7,015 nucleotides of DNA from Phycisphaeraceae bacterium (GTDB taxonomy: Bacteria; Planctomycetota; Phycisphaerae; Phycisphaerales; Phycisphaeraceae): the NCBI GenBank assembly GCA_016763955.1, contig JAESSU010000044.1:1-7015 (forward strand), given 5' to 3'. How positions within the stretch are numbered: position 1 is the first letter of the stretch; every line of letters begins with the position of its first letter. Of this stretch, positions 6,285 to 7,015 are shown one piece after another. The notes under the pieces are model-generated. The model was not told the origin of the DNA and did not search any database. It saw only the letters and a list, made by a program, of their open reading frames with translations. Both the position numbers and the translations under genes were made by a program.

Positions 6285-6357
6285 AGCGGGTGACCGGGGT
6301 CGAACCGGCAACATCATGCTTGGAAGGCGAGTGCTCTACCAATTGAGCTACACCCAC
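6285..6357 (-). tRNA. tRNA-Gly (anticodon TCC), complete but with a mismatched anticodon stem
   Basis: Read on the minus strand, all 73 positions fit a tRNA. Acceptor GTGGGTG pairs with CACCCGC (one G-U), then discriminator T. The D arm is GCTC/GAGC. The anticodon loop is CTTCCAA with TCC at 6324-6322, and the T arm GCCGG/CCGGT has loop TTCGACC. CCA is not encoded; TTTT follows. The anticodon stem is poor: CTCGC against GCATG gives C-G, T-T, C-A, G-C, C-G, two mismatches in the middle. This could mean a tRNA assembled from two halves by integration, or decay. No promoter is obvious directly upstream, so it probably depends on the one at 6492-6521. It converges on the integrase. Confidence 0.8.
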
Positions 6358-6361
6358 ACTT
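6333..6361. repeat. 29-base exact direct repeat, copy 1 (tRNA-Gly 5' part)
   Basis: Identical over 29 bases to 6454-6482, offset 121 bases. It covers the acceptor 5' strand and D arm of tRNA-Gly plus four bases (AAGT on the minus strand) upstream of the mature 5' end. Similarity resumes in the anticodon loop (CTTGGAAG). The shared bases upstream of the tRNA indicate duplication of a DNA segment, beyond simple tRNA conservation. Confidence 0.85.
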
Positions 6362-6383
6362 ATTTCAAACATTCATCAATAAC

Positions 6384-6400
6384 GGGCCCTTTACTGGCCC
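6384..6400. terminator. GC hairpin, weak candidate terminator
   Basis: GGGCC (6384-6388) pairs with GGCCC (6396-6400) around a CTTTACT loop. On the + strand TGTTGTT follows, which is only partly T-rich. It is the first hairpin after the integrase that resembles a terminator, but it lies beyond the complete tRNA. On the minus strand it would lie between the two tRNA copies with no T-run. A 5-bp stem is short, so this is a weak call. Confidence 0.25.
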
Positions 6401-6433
6401 TGTTGTTCGTAAGTCCTTATTCTATAGAGTAGG

Positions 6434-6478
6434 ACATCACCTTGGAAGGTAACGCTCTACCAATTGAGCTACACCCAC
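6434..6478 (-). pseudogene. Truncated tRNA-Gly copy, 5' part only
   Basis: On the minus strand this starts exactly like the complete tRNA (GTGGGTGTAGCTC...). It continues through the D arm and an anticodon arm with stem TTACC/GGTGA and loop TTCCAA, then diverges after TGATGT. No T arm and no 3' acceptor strand are found in the 70-odd bases that follow. The anticodon loop has six bases instead of seven. It cannot give a normal tRNA. It lies directly behind a strong promoter, so it is probably the remaining 5' end of the original chromosomal tRNA gene, or a by-product of an earlier integration. Confidence 0.7.
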
Positions 6479-6482
6479 ACTT
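6454..6482. repeat. 29-base exact direct repeat, copy 2 (truncated tRNA-Gly)
   Basis: Second copy of the repeat at 6333-6361. After it the sequences part at once on the outer side (ACTTGTGAAC here, ACTTATTTC in copy 1). Only this copy is next to a good minus-strand promoter. Confidence 0.85.
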
Positions 6483-6491
6483 GTGAACCAT

Positions 6492-6521
6492 ATTATAGAC
6501 AGAAACCACATGCAATTGCAA
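6492..6521 (-). promoter_or_regulatory. Strong promoter for the tRNA-Gly locus
   Basis: On the minus strand TTGCAA (6521-6516) and a perfect TATAAT (6497-6492) are 18 bases apart. Transcription would start near 6485, a few bases before the truncated tRNA at 6478, and run on through the complete tRNA. The -35 box is part of the palindrome-rich TGCAATTGCAA stretch and may overlap control signals for the divergent sulfatase. Confidence 0.65.
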
Positions 6522-6554
6522 TGTGACAGCACCCAATAAAATAGGATCGATAAA

Positions 6555-7015
6555 ATGCCCAAAAACAGTGACCGTCCCAATGTCGTCATCTTTTTTACCG
6601 ACCAGCAGCGATGGGATTGCTCAGGCCTCCACGGTAACCCGTTGGATCTGATGCCTAACTTTGACCGCCTAGCACAGCAGCAGACGCACCTAGCTAACTG
6701 CTTTACCTGTCAGCCGGTTTGTGGCCCTGCACGAGCTTGTTTGCAGACCGGTCAGTATGCGACGACCCATGGCGTGTGGCGTAACGGATTTGCGTTGCCT
6801 AATGACCGCGCGAACATGGCGACCTGTTTTAATGATGCAGGATATCACACCGGATATATCGGCAAGTGGCATTTGGCATCTGTTGCCATTCGTGCTGGAG
6901 ATGGTGGAGCAATTCCCAAAGAAAAACGCGGTGGCTACAAACAATGGCTTGCTGTTGAAGCATTAGAATTTAGTGTCCATGAATATCAAACGGTCCTTTA
7001 TGATGAAGATGATAA
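6555..7015 (+). CDS. Sulfatase (S1 type, formylglycine-dependent), N-terminal part
   Basis: It hydrolyses sulfate esters, in such bacteria often on algal polysaccharides; the substrate cannot be told from this part. Visible are 153 codons, open at the window edge. R-P-N-V-V-I-F-F-T-D16-Q17-Q-R gives the first metal ligands. C56-G-P-A-R60 in PVCGPARACLQTGQY is the sulfatase signature C-x-P-x-R, whose cysteine is oxidised to formylglycine. G-Y-H-T-G-Y-I-G-K104-W-H106-L is the second signature. There is no signal peptide: the start MPKNSDRPN leads straight into the core strand, so it is either cytoplasmic or a different start is used. AGGA eight bases before ATG 6555 supports this start. It is divergent from the tRNA locus and probably lies in the chromosome outside the element. 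Confidence 0.92.
   Translation, partial: MPKNSDRPNVVIFFTDQQRWDCSGLHGNPLDLMPNFDRLAQQQTHLANCFTCQPVCGPARACLQTGQYATTHGVWRNGFALPNDRANMATCFNDAGYHTGYIGKWHLASVAIRAGDGGAIPKEKRGGYKQWLAVEALEFSVHEYQTVLYDEDD

Larger units (their letters stand above)
6285..6361. other. Probable attachment site at the tRNA-Gly gene
   Basis: An integrase gene ending 3 bases from a tRNA 3' end is the classic layout of a tRNA-targeting element, which replaces the tRNA 3' part with its own copy. The element would then lie to the left and the chromosome to the right. The crossover is most likely in the anticodon loop or the T arm; the mismatched anticodon stem favours the anticodon loop (6320-6326). The opposite att site is not in the window: the 5' part of the sequence has no second CTTGGAAGG. 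The truncated tRNA at 6434-6478 is a rival location. Confidence 0.45.

Noticed and set aside
6145..6372. 75-aa minus-strand frame reading GVAQLVEHSP...AGSTPVTR
   Set aside because: This is the familiar false protein obtained by translating a tRNA gene; it covers the tRNA-Gly and the end of the integrase.
6690..6966. Two frames of about 80 aa on either strand inside the sulfatase
   Set aside because: The sulfatase frame holds both signature motifs and stays open to the window edge; the others are shadows.
1..7015. CRISPR array, rRNA, insertion sequence or riboswitch
   Set aside because: No regularly spaced repeats, transposase motifs, rRNA-like stretches or known riboswitch cores were seen on either strand.

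Overview
The window is about 46% G+C by eye. It looks like the right-hand part of an integrated genetic element (prophage, phage satellite or integrative island) at its junction with a bacterial chromosome. The best guess for the host is the PVC group, probably Planctomycetota. Three things suggest this: the integrase C-terminus (W-S-P-N-K-L-R-H), the ParB-like/helicase pair, and an S1-type sulfatase on the chromosomal side. This rests on remembered family patterns; no search was run.

Region 1 (1-250): the first 41 codons of a minus-strand gene that leaves the window, then a divergent control region with an inverted repeat overlapping the likely promoter of the next gene. Region 2 (251-1076): a 65-aa Cro/CI-type regulator, then a clearly AT-rich gene of unknown function. 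Region 3 (1077-5120), all on the + strand and almost without gaps: a ParB-like protein that lacks its front half, a superfamily 2 DNA helicase, an unknown 110-aa protein, a DUF1064-type PD-(D/E)XK nuclease, an 80-aa Cys/His protein, a possible 33-aa peptide, a small winged-helix protein and an excisionase-like protein. Starts overlap stops repeatedly, so most of this is probably one transcript. Region 4 (5121-6281): a tyrosine recombinase whose stop lies 3 bases from the 3' end of a convergent tRNA-Gly(TCC) gene, the likely integration site. Region 5 (6282-6554): the complete tRNA-Gly, then a truncated second tRNA-Gly copy 121 bases further out, sharing a 29-base exact repeat and sitting directly behind a strong minus-strand promoter. 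Region 6 (6555-7015): the start of a sulfatase, probably chromosomal.

As a unit, the regulator would control the element. The ParB-like protein, helicase and nuclease would handle its DNA (replication or recombination). The winged-helix and Xis-like proteins with the integrase would control integration and excision at the tRNA. No capsid, terminase, portal or lysis gene is visible, so phage and satellite cannot be told apart here.

The points most worth a second look are the two-copy tRNA junction, including mismatches in the anticodon stem of the complete copy, and the replacement of the ParB-like gene's front half by an AT-rich unknown gene ending in the same reading frame.
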